Shown here piece by piece: positions 8,435-17,807 of a stretch of 64,000 bases of DNA. The stretch covers positions 75,834-139,833 of the forward strand of contig NZ_MASS01000003.1 of the NCBI RefSeq assembly GCF_001707885.1. Reading direction: 5' to 3'. The position numbers were made by a program, and so were the translations under genes. This DNA is from Desulfosporosinus cupriresistens. Its GTDB lineage: Bacteria > Bacillota > Desulfitobacteriia > Desulfitobacteriales > Desulfitobacteriaceae. Numbering within the stretch: position 1 is the first letter of the stretch; the number at the start of each line of letters is the position of its first letter. Under the pieces are notes generated by a model that did no database searches, was not told the origin of the DNA, and worked only from the letters and a program-made list of their open reading frames with translations.

Positions 8435-9283
8435 TTATCTATTAATGTCCAGTTCAATTAGTTCTTGATAAAGTTCCTTGCGACGATCTGCCAGAAAAAA
8501 GCTATCACGCATCGAGGTACGATCTGGACGACGTATATGATTAATCCGATCGGCTAACAAGGTAGCGGGAAGTATTCCTTCTGCATTTACTGAAGATTGA
8601 TTAACCAAATCCCCTTTAGGCCCAATAACTAGAGCCCCTCCACTAAATTCCTTAGCTTTCCCATTACTTCCTATTAAATTGCACGCTCCAAGGTAAACAG
8701 AATTATCATATGCTCGTGCTCCAAGATAACGTAACCAAATCTCTTTTCGATCACCAGCTACCATGGGAGAAGCATGTGGCGCAAACAAGACTTCTGCCCC
8801 TTTGAGTGAATAGATTGCTGCCATTTCAGGGAAATGCCAGTCCCAGCAGATTCCCACAGCGAAGGTCGTCCCATGAGCTGAAAAGATCGGAAACTCATCT
8901 CCAGGAGTAAAATATTCCATTTCGCTCCGACCTAAATGTGCTTTACGATAAACGTTGGGTTCCTCATTCGGAGTTAAGATAACATGTGATATGTAGGGCT
9001 TGTTCTGACCCTTTCTTTGTTCAACCATCCCAACCAAAAGTGTGATCCCTAAATCTTGTGAGCACTCTCTTAACTGACCAACCCAAGTACTATCCAGTGT
9101 ATCGCCCATTTCTGATGCATATTGTGGTGAATAACCATCTAAGGCGCATTCTGGAAAGCACAACAGGGAGACTTCCTGCTTTTGCGCTACCTCTGCTAAA
9201 CGAGTAATTGTTTGAAAATTGCGTTCAGTTTCTCCAACTCTGGATTCCATCTGAACGAGTCCAATCCGGCAGTCAGTTTTCAT
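8435..9283 (-). CDS. Carbon-nitrogen hydrolase (nitrilase superfamily)
   Basis: This 282-aa cytoplasmic amidohydrolase has the full Glu-Lys-Cys catalytic triad: FPECALDGYS (Glu, about residue 44), YRKAHLG (Lys, about 115) and GICWDWHFPE (Cys, about 149). Length matches small-molecule amidases and omega-amidases. The substrate is unknown. It follows a LysR regulator gene by 56 nt on the same strand, and they could be co-transcribed. It ends at the strong hairpin at 8353-8394. Confidence 0.9.
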   Translation of the reverse strand: MKTDCRIGLVQMESRVGETERNFQTITRLAEVAQKQEVSLLCFPECALDGYSPQYASEMGDTLDSTWVGQLRECSQDLGITLLVGMVEQRKGQNKPYISHVILTPNEEPNVYRKAHLGRSEMEYFTPGDEFPIFSAHGTTFAVGICWDWHFPEMAAIYSLKGAEVLFAPHASPMVAGDRKEIWLRYLGARAYDNSVYLGACNLIGSNGKAKEFSGGALVIGPKGDLVNQSSVNAEGILPATLLADRINHIRRPDRTSMRDSFFLADRRKELYQELIELDINR

Positions 9284-9339
9284 AATTTTTGTCCTCGTCC
9301 TTCCCTACTACTCAATAACAAACTATGAAAATAGCTTAA

Positions 9340-10278
9340 TTAAAAATCCTCTGAATCACTATAATCCTTACTTAAAACATCCGTTAGCAATCTATGATCA
9401 TGAAGTAAGTTGATTAAGAGTCGCTCGTCTTTAGTTTGAGTGGTTCGAGCATTGGTGAGAATACTGAGAGGTCTATAAATAGGTGAATCTTGGATCTTTA
9501 AAATTTTAAATATTTTTTGATCGCATTCACGACTGACAGTTAAAGAAGAAATAATTGTTATTCCAAGTCCTGCTGAGACCAACTGTTTAATGGCCTGAGT
9601 ACTTCCCAATTCCATCGTTACATTCAATTGTTCCGGGTCAAGCCCTCTCTCTTTCAGGGCCATCTCCATCACCTTACGAGTACCAGAACCGTCCTCTCTT
9701 GTGACCAAACGTTCATGGGGGAGTTCAGCCAAGGTAATACTGTTCCTTGACGCCCAAGGGTGAAAATATGGTATTACGACGACTAACTCGTCTTCCCAGA
9801 AGCTCTCCACATTAAGATCCTTATGACGGGGGACTGGCCCTTCAATTAGACCAATATGTATTTTCTTCTCTAAAACATCTTGAGAGATGGACTCTGTGTT
9901 AGCTATTTTTACCTTGAAATCCACATCGGGATGTGTCTTATACAAAAAAGCTAGAATATTAGGAAGAATATATTCTCCAATCGTTAAAGTCGCACCGAGA
10001 TAAATCAAACCTCTTTGATCTTTTGCTAGGGCACTTATCTGCTCTTTGGCATTCGATAGAAGATCTAAGACACTCCGAACATGAGCATAAAAGATTTGAC
10101 CTTCTTTAGTTAAAGTAACCCCTTTATTAGTACGATCAAAAAATCGAGCACCATATTGATTTTCCAAATTCTGAATCTGCAAACTAATACTGGGTTGGCT
10201 CATATGCAGTTTCTTAGCTGATAAGGTAATGTTTTTGGTTTCTGCAACCTCTTTGAACACAAGAAAGTGTTGTTCCAT
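9340..10278 (-). CDS. LysR family transcriptional regulator
   Basis: This 312-aa regulator starts MEQHFLVFKEVAETKNITLS, with a canonical LysR winged helix-turn-helix (SQPSISLQIQNLE, about residues 29-41) and a substrate-binding domain from about 88. I chose the ATG at 10278 because GGGAG lies 9 nt upstream and the domain begins there; the frame extends 9 codons further to 10305. The inducer is unknown. It is followed by the nitrilase-type gene, a likely target or co-transcribed partner. Confidence 0.9.
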   Translation of the reverse strand: MEQHFLVFKEVAETKNITLSAKKLHMSQPSISLQIQNLENQYGARFFDRTNKGVTLTKEGQIFYAHVRSVLDLLSNAKEQISALAKDQRGLIYLGATLTIGEYILPNILAFLYKTHPDVDFKVKIANTESISQDVLEKKIHIGLIEGPVPRHKDLNVESFWEDELVVVIPYFHPWASRNSITLAELPHERLVTREDGSGTRKVMEMALKERGLDPEQLNVTMELGSTQAIKQLVSAGLGITIISSLTVSRECDQKIFKILKIQDSPIYRPLSILTNARTTQTKDERLLINLLHDHRLLTDVLSKDYSDSEDF

Positions 10279-10693
10279 GATGATGTATCTCCCTTCCAAT
10301 AGCACACTCCATTGGCACCTAATATTTCACCTTCCAGAGAAACTTATTATAACGAAACCCCTGATTTGTCTATCGATCTTAAGCAACGTTTAATCAAAGC
10401 ACATGTTTTCCTAATAAAATAGTCTTCTATTCTTAAACTAGATTATCATGTCCTAAAAAAGGAATGGTTATCATACGGGAAACGTAGTCTAAAGGAGTTT
10501 GCATGTACTCTGGAAATATAATTTATTCAGAATGTACATTGTATATCCTTATCATACCATCAGTGGAAGGTTTCCGCTAGGCAAGCACTCTTTCTTTTCA
10601 AAAAAATGACGAAAAACCTTATTCATCTATTTTTGTCTAAATATATTGTCGTCTATAATTGTCGTATTCGATAAAATTTTGGCCATAATAAAT
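10279..10693. other. Intergenic region upstream of lysR
   Basis: AT-rich region between the end of the dsr unit and the lysR gene. The only coding candidate is a 25-codon plus-strand frame (10503-10580) with AAAGGAG before its ATG; nothing else supports it. No clear promoter pair or operator found. Confidence 0.3.
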
Positions 10694-10713
10694 AGCCTTC
10701 CGTCAGGAAGGCT
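10694..10713 (-). terminator. Terminator of the dsr operon
   Basis: A perfect 8-bp GC-rich stem AGCCTTCC / GGAAGGCT with a 4-nt loop lies 75 nt past the dsrN stop, followed on the minus strand by ATTTATTA. It is the only strong hairpin after dsrN and likely ends the fdx-dsrABDN transcript. Confidence 0.65.
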
Positions 10714-10788
10714 TTTATAATGGTCATATTCTTCTTTCTCCAGAAAACAGTCAGAATACAAGCTAATAATAAAAAGACCACCAACAGT

Positions 10789-12255
10789 TTATTGTCCAGC
10801 TACCTTATCTATCTGAGCCCACTTAGTCTGACAATAACTAGTCGCTAACTTCACCATGGACTCTGCCCATTCGGGACAACCTAGAGCGTGAATATGATTA
10901 TAGGCAGCGAAAACGTTCTTGTAACTAATTCCGTCATGCTGACCATCAATCCCGTGCCCACGTTTGACTGTTAAACCAAATTTTACATCATCAGCCAAGT
11001 TAATAATCCGTGAATTATGAAACTCATGTCCCCTAATTTCAGTTTTCTCTTCAAACCAAGATTGACCTGGATTGGCTTCCATAAGCGTATACCCATGCCC
11101 TTGAGGTTTTCTTTCCATCTGAGTATCAAAGGGCAGTAAACCTACCATCTCAAAACTTTGAGATGTGGTTCGAATTGAGCGACCCAGATACATAAGACCA
11201 CCACACTCGGCGTAAATGGGTAGTCCCTTTTCGCCAACTCGTTTGATTTCCTCGCGCAATACTTTATTTTCTTCCAGCTCAGCAGCAAATACCTCAGGAA
11301 ATCCTCCGCCAATATAGAGTCCGTCTAAGTTTTCCGGGAGTTGACTATCTAACAGAGCGCTTATGGAGACTAGATCTGCCCCCATGCCTTTTAAGGCTTC
11401 CAAGTTTTCAGGATAGTAAAAACTGAAAGCCGCGTCCTGAATAATTCCGATTTTAGGTGTACAACCCTTATTTTTATTCATAAATTTGGCTAAGTTAGGA
11501 AGCTGAGTCTCCGCAAACTGAGGAAGCTCAGGAGCACACCGAGCCAGAGTTAAAATTTTGGGTAAGTCCACATGTTCACATATAACATCCGCAAGATAAT
11601 TCAACAACTTATCAGTTTCAGCCATTTCACCATTTGTAACAAGTCCAAGATGTCGATCAGGAATACATAAGTTGACGTCCTTAGGAATCGCGCCCACTAC
11701 AGGGATTTTACAAAACTCTTCAATAGCTTCACGAGCTATCTTCACATGGCGGGCTCGTGCTACTTTATTCAAAACTACACCTATAATTTGTACATCTGGG
11801 TCAAAATGCTGATAACCCATCACCATAGCTGCAGTACTGCGAGTCATTCGAGTAGCATCTACTATTAATAAAACTGGCGAACGGGTTATTTTAGCGATTT
11901 CAGCCGTTGAACTGCTTCCCAGTAAGTCCAAACCATCATATAGCCCCATTGCACCTTCAATGATACTAATTTTTTTGTCTAAGGATTGACTTGCTACGGA
12001 ACTGCATATTTCCTGTTTCTTCATAAAAAAAGAATCAAGGTTACGGCAAGTGCATCCCGCTGCAGCCGTATGCCAACTTGCGTCGATATAGTCTGGTCCC
12101 TTCTTAAAAGGTTGAACTGCAATTCCTTGACGGGCAAACGCTCTGAGTAGCCCTAAAGTAAACGTTGTTTTCCCGCTCCGTCCATGAGGCGCTCCAATTA
12201 CTAAGCGAGGGACATTATTTGTACTCAGTTGATTCGTATCAGTCCATGGTGACAT
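10789..12255 (-). CDS. dsrN: DsrN, cobyrinate a,c-diamide synthase-like sirohaem amidase
   Basis: This CbiA-family glutamine amidotransferase is encoded directly after dsrD. In dsr clusters it is thought to amidate the sirohaem of sulfite reductase. In the 488-aa product are a P-loop (GAPHGRSGKTTF, about residues 19-30), the AAA/CobQ-like domain (FKKGPDYIDASWH) and a C-terminal class-I amidotransferase domain with the catalytic Cys in YAECGGLMYLG and its His in the GHGYT and GHEFHNS segments. I chose the ATG at 12255, which has AAAGGTG 7 nt upstream and gives normal family length. The frame stays open 53 codons further, to an ATG at 12414 without a ribosome binding site. Confidence 0.88.
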   Translation of the reverse strand: MSPWTDTNQLSTNNVPRLVIGAPHGRSGKTTFTLGLLRAFARQGIAVQPFKKGPDYIDASWHTAAAGCTCRNLDSFFMKKQEICSSVASQSLDKKISIIEGAMGLYDGLDLLGSSSTAEIAKITRSPVLLIVDATRMTRSTAAMVMGYQHFDPDVQIIGVVLNKVARARHVKIAREAIEEFCKIPVVGAIPKDVNLCIPDRHLGLVTNGEMAETDKLLNYLADVICEHVDLPKILTLARCAPELPQFAETQLPNLAKFMNKNKGCTPKIGIIQDAAFSFYYPENLEALKGMGADLVSISALLDSQLPENLDGLYIGGGFPEVFAAELEENKVLREEIKRVGEKGLPIYAECGGLMYLGRSIRTTSQSFEMVGLLPFDTQMERKPQGHGYTLMEANPGQSWFEEKTEIRGHEFHNSRIINLADDVKFGLTVKRGHGIDGQHDGISYKNVFAAYNHIHALGCPEWAESMVKLATSYCQTKWAQIDKVAGQ

Positions 12256-12449
12256 AACCCCACACCTTTCTTGGAGTTTTTTGATCAGGATTGAATAGAT
12301 AAACAATTGACCATCCTCTGTCCGTACCCTATCATGCAGATTTATTCGAATCGGCAGAAACAGGAGCATTGGACCTAAAGGATGGTCAATAGCAAGTACA
12401 TCGGAAGGTTTCATTCTATTTACGGCATGTCCATCCAGAAGTGATGAGT

Positions 12450-12692
12450 TTACTCTTTATCAGCATCGAAATCCCCTGGAGTTTGGACTTTGCCTTTTAA
12501 GCAAATGAATGTTGTCGTAATATAAAGGTATTCAACCAAGTCTTCCGCGGTAAGTTCTTTAACTGCGTTATCCACATCGCTCTTCGTCTCGCCTATGGCA
12601 ACAGCGACATCTCTACTCTTAGCTTTTTGCACTTTAGCGAGATATTCAAGTACTTTCGCTTTAACTTCGGGTCTAGCAGGTCCTTTTGCCAT
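12450..12692 (-). CDS. dsrD: DsrD, dissimilatory sulfite reductase-associated winged-helix protein
   Basis: This 80-aa protein has a winged-helix fold and lies directly after dsrB, as in most sulfate reducers. DsrD is an allosteric activator of DsrAB sulfite reduction. Sequence features: VKAKVLEYLAKVQKAKSRDVAVAIG (recognition-helix region) and a C-terminal strand YLYITTTFICLKGKV. Length is typical. DsrD presence marks a reductive-type system rather than a sulfur oxidiser. The ribosome binding site is modest (GAAAGCTGG). The gap to dsrB is 39 nt. Confidence 0.92.
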   Translation of the reverse strand: MAKGPARPEVKAKVLEYLAKVQKAKSRDVAVAIGETKSDVDNAVKELTAEDLVEYLYITTTFICLKGKVQTPGDFDADKE

Positions 12693-12731
12693 TTAAAATA
12701 CCAGCTTTCTCATTTAAGATTGAACTCAAAT

Positions 12732-13787
12732 TTAATACTTAAATGCTGCCGACGTACGGAAGGTTTCTCTGGAGAAAATATAATCGTCGATCAACATATC
12801 TGAGAATGGAAGTTCTGCCATAGCAAAGAATTTTTCCCAACCAATCCGCTCAACCCATTCTCCAATACGTTCTCCCTTATTAGCATTAGCAATCCAAAGC
12901 TCAATGATTTTGCGGATTGCTTCAGTCGTTTCAGGCCAACGAGGAGCAGTATTAGGCAGGAACGGAATAACCATACGAGAAAAACTAGGTGCCGAACGGG
13001 CATTAGAAACTTTTCCGCCGATAAGAATCGCTATGCCGTCATTTTTAGCATCATAAATTTCCATTGCAGGAGACATCGTGTAGCAGTTACCGCAATACAT
13101 ACATTTATCTTCGTTTACGACAACGCTCTTGTTCTTCGGATCGGGACGAATAGCTCCGGTCGGGCAACTGGCTACAAGGCTTGGAATTTCAGTGCCTTTA
13201 CGAATTTTATCATGGTCAATCCGAGGAGGAGTCCGGTGAACACCGACAATGCCGATGTCACTGCAGTGGGTTGATCCACACATGTTTAAGCAGCAGGCCA
13301 AACCCATTTTTAATTTTGCAGGAAGTTTCATGGATTCAAAATACTCATATAAATCATCCATTACGGCTTTAACTACGCCTGAAGCATCGGTTGCTGGAGT
13401 GTGACAGTGTACCCATCCTTGAGTGTGAATGATATTGCTGATTGCTTCTCCTGTTCCTCCAACAGCAAAACCTTTAGCTGCTAAAGTTTCGATCAGCGGG
13501 TTAACTTTCGCTTCGTCAGATAGTAAAAACTCAATGTTGTTACGGGTTGTCCAGCGAAGGAATCCATCACAATATTCATCAGCTATTGCACAAACATCGC
13601 GAATAAAATCAATACTGACCAAACGAGGAGTACCCACCCTTACACTATAAAGTGTGCTAGCTTCACCAACATGTTTGAGCACGCCTGCACGTGGGATCTC
13701 GTGATACTTCCATTTACCATAGTTTTCAACAATAACCGGGGGAAGCATTTCTTTATAATTAGGAGGTCCTTGGTCTAATTTTGCCAT
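12732..13787 (-). CDS. dsrB: Dissimilatory sulfite reductase beta subunit
   Basis: DsrB forms the alpha2beta2 enzyme that reduces sulfite to a DsrC-bound or free sulfide product. This 351-aa chain shows the sirohaem/[4Fe-4S] ligands in [15 protein letters not shown] (about residues 167-181) and an inserted ferredoxin domain with CPTGAIRP and [12 protein letters not shown] (about 211-245). Length is slightly short of typical (about 360-380) but no domain is missing. GAGGTGG precedes the ATG. It follows dsrA by 36 nt, so they are clearly co-transcribed. Confidence 0.97.
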   Translation of the reverse strand: MAKLDQGPPNYKEMLPPVIVENYGKWKYHEIPRAGVLKHVGEASTLYSVRVGTPRLVSIDFIRDVCAIADEYCDGFLRWTTRNNIEFLLSDEAKVNPLIETLAAKGFAVGGTGEAISNIIHTQGWVHCHTPATDASGVVKAVMDDLYEYFESMKLPAKLKMGLACCLNMCGSTHCSDIGIVGVHRTPPRIDHDKIRKGTEIPSLVASCPTGAIRPDPKNKSVVVNEDKCMYCGNCYTMSPAMEIYDAKNDGIAILIGGKVSNARSAPSFSRMVIPFLPNTAPRWPETTEAIRKIIELWIANANKGERIGEWVERIGWEKFFAMAELPFSDMLIDDYIFSRETFRTSAAFKY

Positions 13788-13823
13788 TATTATCCACCTC
13801 TCGTTAGCTACTTTATTTAGAAT

Positions 13824-15047
13824 TTATAGAGCAGATCCATCTAGTGCAGTTCCGGATTTGTCAATCTGATCTTGATCCCAGAAGACATATGGGTTAGCAC
13901 GTGGGCGGAAGACCATCTGCGGTACAGGAGCAACTTCAATTCCCTTGAGGAAATTGGTCATTCCTAAACGGTAAATTGTTTCCCCAATACGTTCACGAGT
14001 TTTCCCGTTCTCATCCCACCACTCCCAAATACGGCGCATGAGATCTTTAAATTCCTCATAATCGTCTTCTGCTTCCATTTTCATGAAAGGAACAATAACC
14101 CAAGACATGAATGCTGACTGAACGATTGTGGATTTACCACCGATTAGAATTGTAGCACCTTTTTCTTTGCCTGCTTTAATAGCTTTTGGCATCTTGTTGA
14201 TGCAATGCATACAACGCGTGCAATCTTCAGCAACTACAGAAAGTTCTTGAGTTTCTTTATTAAATGTCAGGCACTTAGTTGGACATTTGTCACAGACCAA
14301 GCCTTGAATATCGTAACCTTTTGCTGCATATTCTTTAACAGCTTCCTGATCAATGATTAAAGAATCGCGCCAAGTTCCAATTACTGAGCAGTCAGAGCGG
14401 GCAATTGAGCCAGTGCAGTCATTGGCACAACCGGAGAACTTAATTTTGCTCTTGTAAGGCCACATTGGACGATGGAGCTCATCCATAAATTCATTCGTAA
14501 TATTGTAACATGCTTCCAGTGTATCATAACAAGCAAATTCACAACGACCTGGTCCAACACAACAGTTAGTTGTTCTTAAGCAGGACCCTGATCCACCTAA
14601 GTCGAAGCCAGCTTCACTATAATCGTCAAAAATCGGTTGAATATGCTCTGTTTTACAACCGAGGAGAATAATATCTCCGGTTGAACCATGCATATTCGTC
14701 AAGCCACTACCATGTTTCTCCCAAAGATCACAAATTGTACGAAGCGTTTTTGTGTTATAGAAAAAGCCCGATGGTTGATTAATACGGACAGTATGAAACT
14801 CAGCTACGTTCGGGTAGGTTTCAGGCTCATCAACATAACGACCAATTACACCACCGCCGTAACCTCTAACTCCAACGATCCCACCATGTTTCCAGTGTCC
14901 TCTGCGCTCAGCATAGGATCTTTCCAAGACTTGGAGCAACTCAGCTGAAGCTGCATTTTTTGCCGCAGCCCGTTTAATTTCAGTAACAAAACTGGGCCAT
15001 TTACCTTTTTCTAGTTCGTCTAGTAAAGGCGTTTTCTTTTCTGTCAA
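13824..15047 (-). CDS. dsrA: Dissimilatory sulfite reductase alpha subunit
   Basis: This 407-aa chain pairs with DsrB. The sirohaem-[4Fe-4S] ligands appear as [14 protein letters not shown] (about residues 157-170) and [12 protein letters not shown] (about 204-215). The ferredoxin insertion carries CDKCPTKCL and [14 protein letters not shown] (about 255-290). It starts at TTG with GGAGGGTGTG just upstream. It is the classical marker gene for sulfite respiration. The gene lies 33 nt after the ferredoxin gene, an arrangement differing from proteobacterial operons, where dsrA is usually first. Confidence 0.97.
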   Translation of the reverse strand: MTEKKTPLLDELEKGKWPSFVTEIKRAAAKNAASAELLQVLERSYAERRGHWKHGGIVGVRGYGGGVIGRYVDEPETYPNVAEFHTVRINQPSGFFYNTKTLRTICDLWEKHGSGLTNMHGSTGDIILLGCKTEHIQPIFDDYSEAGFDLGGSGSCLRTTNCCVGPGRCEFACYDTLEACYNITNEFMDELHRPMWPYKSKIKFSGCANDCTGSIARSDCSVIGTWRDSLIIDQEAVKEYAAKGYDIQGLVCDKCPTKCLTFNKETQELSVVAEDCTRCMHCINKMPKAIKAGKEKGATILIGGKSTIVQSAFMSWVIVPFMKMEAEDDYEEFKDLMRRIWEWWDENGKTRERIGETIYRLGMTNFLKGIEVAPVPQMVFRPRANPYVFWDQDQIDKSGTALDGSAL

Positions 15048-15080
15048 GGCACACCCTCCGTCTTCAAGTTAATGGATTTC

Positions 15081-15269
15081 TTACATTTCAGAAATACTGA
15101 TGGCACCCGTGGGACAAACCGCGATGCAGCTTTCACAGCCCATGCACTCCGATTCATCACCGGTTACATGAGCCTTGTCATCACTAAAGCCAAGCAGGTG
15201 GGCTGGGCATCCTTCAGTACAAGAGTTGCATCCTGAGCACTGATCTTCATCAATTGTCACGATAAACAC
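15081..15269 (-). CDS. 2[4Fe-4S] ferredoxin leading the dsrABDN operon
   Basis: This 62-aa clostridial-type ferredoxin has two complete motifs, CSGCNSCTEGCP (about residues 12-23) and CMGCESCIAVCP (about 42-53). It starts at GTG, 8 nt after GGAGG, and lies 33 nt ahead of dsrA, so it is probably made at the same time as the reductase and feeds electrons to it or to its ferredoxin domains. It is the first gene after a roughly 200-nt AT-rich leader. Homologous stand-alone ferredoxins are common, so the specific link to DsrAB rests on the operon. Confidence 0.93.
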   Translation of the reverse strand: MFIVTIDEDQCSGCNSCTEGCPAHLLGFSDDKAHVTGDESECMGCESCIAVCPTGAISISEM

Positions 15270-15306
15270 AAATTACACCTCCTTAAACTACTAAAGAGAA
15301 TAATCA

Positions 15307-15340
15307 AACATTGAATATTAAAAATTAAATATTGAATGTT
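15307..15340 (-). promoter_or_regulatory. Symmetric AT-rich element in the dsr leader
   Basis: AACATT-g-AATATT (15307-15319) and AATATT-g-AATGTT (15328-15340) are an exact inverted repeat except for the single G in each arm. It lies 38-71 nt upstream of the ferredoxin start. The symmetry suggests a dimer operator or a leader stem; it has no T-tract typical of a terminator. Binding protein unknown. Confidence 0.4.
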
Positions 15341-15489
15341 GAACAATTTGGAAAGATAGATTTCTTCTTGTGTAAATTAACACTAGTCCATGTCCTTAAT
15401 TTAACACCTTGCGTTCTATTCGTACAATATATAATCCTGATTGAACTATCTAGAAATCAGATTATGAATTTGATAAACAATACTTATAT

Positions 15490-15860
15490 GAAGAAACCAC
15501 TTCAATGATAAGTCCTTCCTCGAGAAAATTTACTTGGCAAATCCTTTTCCTCGGAGCGTCCGAGCCGCATCATATCCTCGAATTCCCAAACCACAGGTAG
15601 TAACAGGAATGTCCTTCAGTATTTCTTCCCAATGATCTTAGTTCTTCTAACATAGATGATCATAGTCTCCCGCTGGATCACGGACTACTCTTCCCTTCCT
15701 CCGACTCACGGACATCAAAAGGCAGAGCTCTTCTCCCGCCTATGAGCGGCCTTACAATAGCTTCAGCTGAGATCACCTCTGCTATCCCCCAAAGAATGTT
15801 TTCTAACGTTGTAAGAGCATGGATGTGTACCGTCAATAGCTTTGTCATAAGAGGATGCAA
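15490..15860 (-). pseudogene. Decayed rhodanese-domain remnant (probably CoA-disulfide-reductase type)
   Basis: Three minus-strand segments in different frames line up with one rhodanese domain. ALPFDVRESEE (about 15695-15730) matches the usual DVR-x-x-E entry. WEEILKDIPVTTCGLGIRGY, continuing DAARTLRGKGF (15544-15634), matches the active-site Cys loop and the following helix. Then, after a frameshift at 15535, VNFLEEGL matches the GG-containing end. Upstream, DKAIDG and, in another frame, IHALTTLENI recall the C-terminal interface of FAD-dependent CoA-disulfide reductases carrying such a rhodanese. Stop codons and frame changes separate the parts and no start or ribosome binding site remains, so this is a dead 3' gene fragment. 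The parent family is inferred. Confidence 0.6.
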
Positions 15861-16089
15861 TCGTAATATTTTGCATACAACTTCTCCTCGACCAGGGCCT
15901 CGACATTATACTCAAATGGAGCGCGAACAAATGTTCCTTCTATTAGTACATAGCATTCATAAGTTCCTATCATATGATCTGTATGCGTTAATATTAAGTT
16001 TGTTATAATTTTAGCACAGGTTAACCATGACCTCAAACTATTTCTTGATTTTTTGTTTAGTAAATAATTGTAAATTTAAATTAAACATA

Positions 16090-16126
16090 AAGAGGACCGT
16101 TTCAGACATCCTGAAATGGTCCTCTT
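16090..16126 (-). terminator. Terminator of the dsrMK unit
   Basis: AAGAGGACC-g-TTTCAG / CTGAAA-t-GGTCCTCTT form a 15-bp stem with one mismatch, 20 nt past the dsrK stop, followed on the minus strand by TTATGTTT. It separates dsrMK from fdx-dsrABDN, so the latter needs its own promoter. Confidence 0.75.
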
Positions 16127-16145
16127 ATAAAAATTATTAGTATAA

Positions 16146-17762
16146 CTATTCTTCTAAAAACTCAAAAAAAGGTTTTTTCAAACTCACCATTGCATTTACC
16201 ATAAGTTCAACTAAGCCACCGTACTGAAGGTTGAATTTTTCAGTAGCGTCATAATGTTCCAGAATTGCCCGCATTGCTCCTTTGCAGTTAGAGCAAGGAG
16301 CACAGATATATTTGGGAATTGAGGTATTTTCCATGACTCCCTGAAAGGCTCCGAGGATTTGGTTAAACTTCATGCGAGAAGCCACTGAATCTCTGAATTG
16401 AGGGAAATTCAAGTAATTCATAATGGCGAAACCACTTCCCCCACCACAGCAGTAGTTTTCCACACCATGTGGAGTCATTTCCCTAAACTGAGGACAGATA
16501 GCTTTTAAAACATCCCGTTGAGGCTGAACAATCCCCATTTGTCGCACCACATTACAAGGATCGTGAAGGGTTACCGGAAAGTTGTTTTTACTAGGATCAA
16601 ATTTAATAGTCTTGTTCTTAACCATTTCCCAGAGAATAGGCAGACAGCTCTCCACAGGTACCTTCATATCACTTAAGGCCATCCGGTCAGCTACAACAGC
16701 TGAAGCTTTATGGGCATGACCACACTCTGCCATCACCATTCGGTTGACGCCTAAGTCTTTGGCCGCTTTCATTTGCATCAAAGCAACCTTTTTGGCCATA
16801 GCATCATCATACCAAATCCCATAGTTGACACTATCATATCCTATGATATCACTGCTGAGTGTCCAATTTAAACCAGCAGCATCAAAGAGAATGGCAAAGG
16901 CAACCGGGTTTTCCGGCCAAGCAATAAACTCTCCCGCATTATGGAACAGCAGGATGTCTGCGCCTTTTTTATCTACTGGAAATTTAAGCTTGATGCCAAA
17001 TTTCTCTTCGGTATCCTCTTCTAAAAACTCAAGCGTGTCTAAAAAAGCTGGTTTAGCTAAACCTGTAGAGGAACCAGTAGTGAGCTGATTCACCGTACCT
17101 TTTGCATGGAGCGGAGTCGGAGCTATTCCCAACTCTTGACTGAAAATCTTGCGAATTTCTTTGGATAGAATGGCATTATCTAAACCCAGTGGACAGGTCT
17201 GAGCACAACGACGACAAAGATTGCAACGATAGGCTAATTCTCCCAATCGGGCGATTGTTTCCCAGTTCACATCAATATCTGCTCCAACAAAACCGCCTAA
17301 TAGTTTACCGCTGGTGGTAAAGTACTTCTTTACAATTTTTCTCAGAACCTCAGAACGGAATATTGGTCGATATAATTCATTTTTCCCTGATGCTTCGTAG
17401 ATATGACAGGCAGCTGAACAAGTATCGCATTTTGCGCAGTAATTAAAGGATAATAACAGAGGTTGCAACACTCCATTATTGGCGTCAGAAAATATTTTTT
17501 CTAAACCAGTGAGAAACTTACGAACAAATTCATCTTCTTCTTCTTTGGTTTTCGGACGAGTTAAGGTGTCTATGCCAACGTAACCATCTAAAGAAGTACA
17601 GTATTTTTCTCTCCAGGCAGGCTTAGGGTCAGTTAAAGCAGGCTCCATTCCAGGTTTATCATACGGTGGCAGTAAAGGCATTAGTTGATTGGATTCGAGT
17701 TTGATCAACTGCTCGTCCGAACGACCCAAATCTTTGGGACGTAAGTCTTTTTGATTTAACAT
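16146..17762 (-). CDS. dsrK: DsrK, HdrD-like iron-sulfur subunit of the DsrMK complex
   Basis: This 538-aa cytoplasmic protein resembles the catalytic HdrD subunit of heterodisulfide reductase. Two [4Fe-4S] motifs, CAKCDTCSAACHIY (about residue 109) and CNLCRRCAQTCPLG (about 181), precede two cysteine-rich CCG-type regions: LHDPCNVVRQ with YCCGGGSGF (about 401-442), and CAPCSNCKG (about 493). In sulfate reducers DsrK receives electrons from DsrM and probably reduces the DsrC trisulfide. The gene lies 45 nt after dsrM. dsrC and dsrJOP are not in the window, which fits Gram-positive reducers that often use the two-subunit form. Confidence 0.93.
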   Translation of the reverse strand: MLNQKDLRPKDLGRSDEQLIKLESNQLMPLLPPYDKPGMEPALTDPKPAWREKYCTSLDGYVGIDTLTRPKTKEEEDEFVRKFLTGLEKIFSDANNGVLQPLLLSFNYCAKCDTCSAACHIYEASGKNELYRPIFRSEVLRKIVKKYFTTSGKLLGGFVGADIDVNWETIARLGELAYRCNLCRRCAQTCPLGLDNAILSKEIRKIFSQELGIAPTPLHAKGTVNQLTTGSSTGLAKPAFLDTLEFLEEDTEEKFGIKLKFPVDKKGADILLFHNAGEFIAWPENPVAFAILFDAAGLNWTLSSDIIGYDSVNYGIWYDDAMAKKVALMQMKAAKDLGVNRMVMAECGHAHKASAVVADRMALSDMKVPVESCLPILWEMVKNKTIKFDPSKNNFPVTLHDPCNVVRQMGIVQPQRDVLKAICPQFREMTPHGVENYCCGGGSGFAIMNYLNFPQFRDSVASRMKFNQILGAFQGVMENTSIPKYICAPCSNCKGAMRAILEHYDATEKFNLQYGGLVELMVNAMVSLKKPFFEFLEE

Positions 17763-17807
17763 ATTTTTGCTCTCCTCTTTCCAGAAGTTAACACTCTAAA
17801 ATTACAG

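Noticed and set aside
10503..10580. 25-codon plus-strand frame with AAAGGAG before ATG
   Set aside because: Only the start signal supports it; it has no terminator, and its product (MYSGNIIYS...) looks random.
15678..16036. Two apparent minus-strand coding frames of about 60 codons each
   Set aside because: They have no ribosome binding site and their best similarity is to pieces of one rhodanese-type gene in different frames. Treated as a pseudogene, not separate genes.
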